Shown here piece after piece: positions 43,588 to 44,854 of a stretch of DNA of 44,854 bases. Numbering within the stretch: the first letter of the stretch is position 1; the number at the start of each line of letters is the position of its first letter. The DNA is from Thermoplasmatota archaeon (GTDB lineage: Archaea; Thermoplasmatota; E2; DHVEG-1): positions 1 through 44,854 of the forward strand of contig JAUXAU010000015.1 of NCBI GenBank assembly GCA_030619765.1, read 5' to 3'. Position numbers and translations under genes: made by a program. The notes below the pieces were generated by a model, which saw nothing but the letters and a program-made list of their open reading frames with translations, was not told the DNA's origin and ran no database searches.

Positions 43588-44145
43588 TCATGATAAAAAA
43601 TATGTCTCTTCATTATTTGTGTAGAATGATATGTTGTTTTCTACACATTTTTTCCTAGCCTCATTGACAATGTTCAAAATTTCTTTATGTTTCCTTGCAT
43701 TTTTCGTAGGCCAACGTATGACATACATAAAATGGAGATTGTCTGTGTTACCTTCGTCTTTTAGTTTTATAAGTTTATCAATATCCTTAAAGACCCTATT
43801 TCGCCGATGTTTACCAGTTGAGCCTTGTTCGGTTTTTATTTCGATAGCATCGGTTACCTTAACATATTCACAAGATTGTGATTTCTCCATCGAGTTCATA
43901 GCTATATTCTTCATATCGTTTTTATCAAAAACAACGAGGTCTACACGCTGACCTTTTCCACCGAAGTATTCCCGATGAACTAGGTTTGTTACTAAACTTT
44001 TGAATCCTGTTGTATGTGTTGGTTCCCATTCGTTCAACTCATTACAGAGCTGGTGGTACAACCGAGCCTGGATATCTGCTTCATTCCTGTAGATAAAAGG
44101 ATATTCGTTTATCTCACCCATTGTTTTTGAAATAGCTTTTTTCAC
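43588..44145 (-). CDS. PD-(D/E)XK nuclease-like protein
   Basis: 185 residues. A nuclease-fold core is suggested by Glu22 in NEADIQARLYHQL, Asp69 in GQRVDLVVFD and Glu102-x-Lys104 in VTDAIEIKTEQGS, in the usual order and spacing, followed by a charged helix (NRVFKDIDKLIKLKDEGN) and FMYVIRWPTKN. It could be a restriction-type or repair endonuclease. No methyltransferase is seen nearby. Its neighbour is the glycosylase-like gene. Confidence 0.62.
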   Translation of the reverse strand: MKKAISKTMGEINEYPFIYRNEADIQARLYHQLCNELNEWEPTHTTGFKSLVTNLVHREYFGGKGQRVDLVVFDKNDMKNIAMNSMEKSQSCEYVKVTDAIEIKTEQGSTGKHRRNRVFKDIDKLIKLKDEGNTDNLHFMYVIRWPTKNARKHKEILNIVNEARKKCVENNISFYTNNEETYFLS

Positions 44146-44317
44146 CTTTATTTTACTAATAACAATTCCCCCTCAAATTTGTATGTTAAATAGTCTGAAG
44201 CTTTAAAAAGTATCCGAACTTCTCCTTTGTACCCTGTAAAGTAGGTTTCACGTTCTTATTCCCTCAAGTCCCTCAATGCGAATATAACCCTTTATAAAAT
44301 AACCAAGAAAATTAATA
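44146..44317. other. gene-free stretch
   Basis: No gene, hairpin or repeat stands out between the nuclease-like gene and the partial membrane protein gene. A few TATA-like AT runs are present. Confidence 0.3.
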
Positions 44318-44854
44318 TTATCCTGGAATTATAAATTTTATTGTTGTTAATATTATTGATATCAATGGAAATAAAAATAATAGAAATGATTTAATTTTTT
44401 TCCATCTAGATGGATGATAATAAACTTGCTCGTCTGGTTCTTTGCCAAATATTTCAATATATCTATCGTTAAAACAAGAACGTATATCTTTAATAATACT
44501 CAAAAACTCCTTATTATTTTCAATAGGTTTTGTTTTTTGTAATCTATTTAAAATATCTAGTAATTTTTTTCTATATTTTACATCATCATAGAATATTTCA
44601 CTTGCAAGTAATAATATATATTTTAGGCCAATTATTTGTATTACATTTTCCTTAAACATCTCATTTAATTTTTTGTATTTTTTATTATAATACAAATAAA
44701 TTGAATAATAAAATAGTTGATATCTTGAAAGAATTGATTTCTCATTTTTGTTTTCTGCTTTTTTTAACTGTTGAATTGAAAAATTAATGATAGATTTTGT
44801 ATCTAAGTAATCTGCAATTGCGATAGAAACTAAGAAAAAATAAGAATATAAAAA
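44318..44854 (-). CDS. partial helical protein with C-terminal transmembrane helix
   Basis: The frame is open to the right edge of the window, so the N-terminus is missing; a TTG at 44695 is not needed as a start. Visible parts: hydrophobic FFLVSIAIADYLDTKSI near the edge, a long helical middle (FSIQQLKKAENKNEKSILSR, KKLLDILNRLQKTKPI), and the C-terminal anchor FLLFLFPLISIILTTIKF. Tail-anchored helical proteins of this kind occur in defence and signalling systems, but no family was recognised. Confidence 0.5.
   Translation of the reverse strand, partial: FLYSYFFLVSIAIADYLDTKSIINFSIQQLKKAENKNEKSILSRYQLFYYSIYLYYNKKYKKLNEMFKENVIQIIGLKYILLLASEIFYDDVKYRKKLLDILNRLQKTKPIENNKEFLSIIKDIRSCFNDRYIEIFGKEPDEQVYYHPSRWKKIKSFLLFLFPLISIILTTIKFIIPG

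Larger units (their letters stand above)
34075..44854 (+). mobile_element. element 2: integrated element, right end not found
   Basis: The left end lies in the nitroreductase gene, probably between about 34060 and 34092, where homology to the family stops. The recombinase starts about 55 bases inside, as in element 1. Replication (primase-polymerase/helicase), AbrB-like regulators, unknown proteins and repeats follow. No second copy of the presumed core was found by eye up to 44854, so the element either extends beyond the window or its right end is altered. Genes after about 40422 could be cargo or host. Confidence 0.75.

Noticed and set aside
34060..44854. Right att site of element 2
   Set aside because: Pieces of 34060-34092 were searched for by eye across the right part of the window; only short partial matches were found (for example near 41835 and 43127), none exact over 12 bases.

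Overview
The window looks like an AT-rich archaeal chromosome, most likely a Thermoplasmatota-type euryarchaeon. The placement is inferred. It rests on archaeal IF5A beside agmatinase, an archaeal RecJ-like DHH protein, many TATA-box promoters 25-35 bases ahead of start codons (leaderless style), and several large secreted PKD and beta-propeller proteins. No rRNA, tRNA or CRISPR array was seen.

Layout: (1) 1-1105 is a complete IS481-like insertion sequence with matching terminal inverted repeats. It sits just upstream of a host operon encoding an EF-Tu domain-2-like protein, aIF5A and agmatinase (1167-2720). (2) 2882-4057 and 13504-15954 are the two halves of one host gene for a secreted PKD protein of about 1,200 residues, split by an integrated element. 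(3) Element 1 spans about 4034-13512 and is flanked by an exact 15-bp direct repeat lying in the reading frame of the split gene. It carries an AbrB/RelE toxin-antitoxin pair, a secreted CxxCxGxG protein, a candidate structured RNA, an eight-gene minus-strand operon of mostly unknown proteins with zinc-binding and DNA-binding motifs, an iteron-like array, an Sm-like protein, a microprotein and a tyrosine recombinase beside attR. (4) 16058-33745 is host DNA: FKBP prolyl isomerase, RecJ-like DHH protein, single-chain pyruvate:ferredoxin oxidoreductase, membrane pyrophosphatase, ferredoxin, two large secreted beta-propeller proteins, an HTH regulator, and a pyrD-pyrK-subtilase-YjbQ operon. (5) From about 34075 a second element begins inside a nitroreductase gene, of which only the C-terminal part remains (33750-34091). 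Its recombinase is related to that of element 1. Next come a winged-helix-like protein, an AbrB-like regulator, a microprotein resembling the element 1 microprotein, and a primase-polymerase/SF3 helicase. Further right lie an AbrB protein, a membrane protein, a retropepsin-like aspartic protease, a uracil-DNA-glycosylase-like protein, a PD-(D/E)XK-like nuclease and a partial membrane protein. The right end of element 2 was not found.

The most notable inference is that the two elements belong to one family. They share recombinase type, promoter-to-att geometry, integration within protein-coding genes rather than tRNA genes, and a 36-37-residue microprotein. Each also carries repeats suitable for a replication origin. 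In the host part, single-chain PFOR, ferredoxin and a K+-dependent-type membrane pyrophosphatase form an energy-metabolism cluster, and pyrD-pyrK supply dihydroorotate oxidation under a probable divergent HTH regulator.
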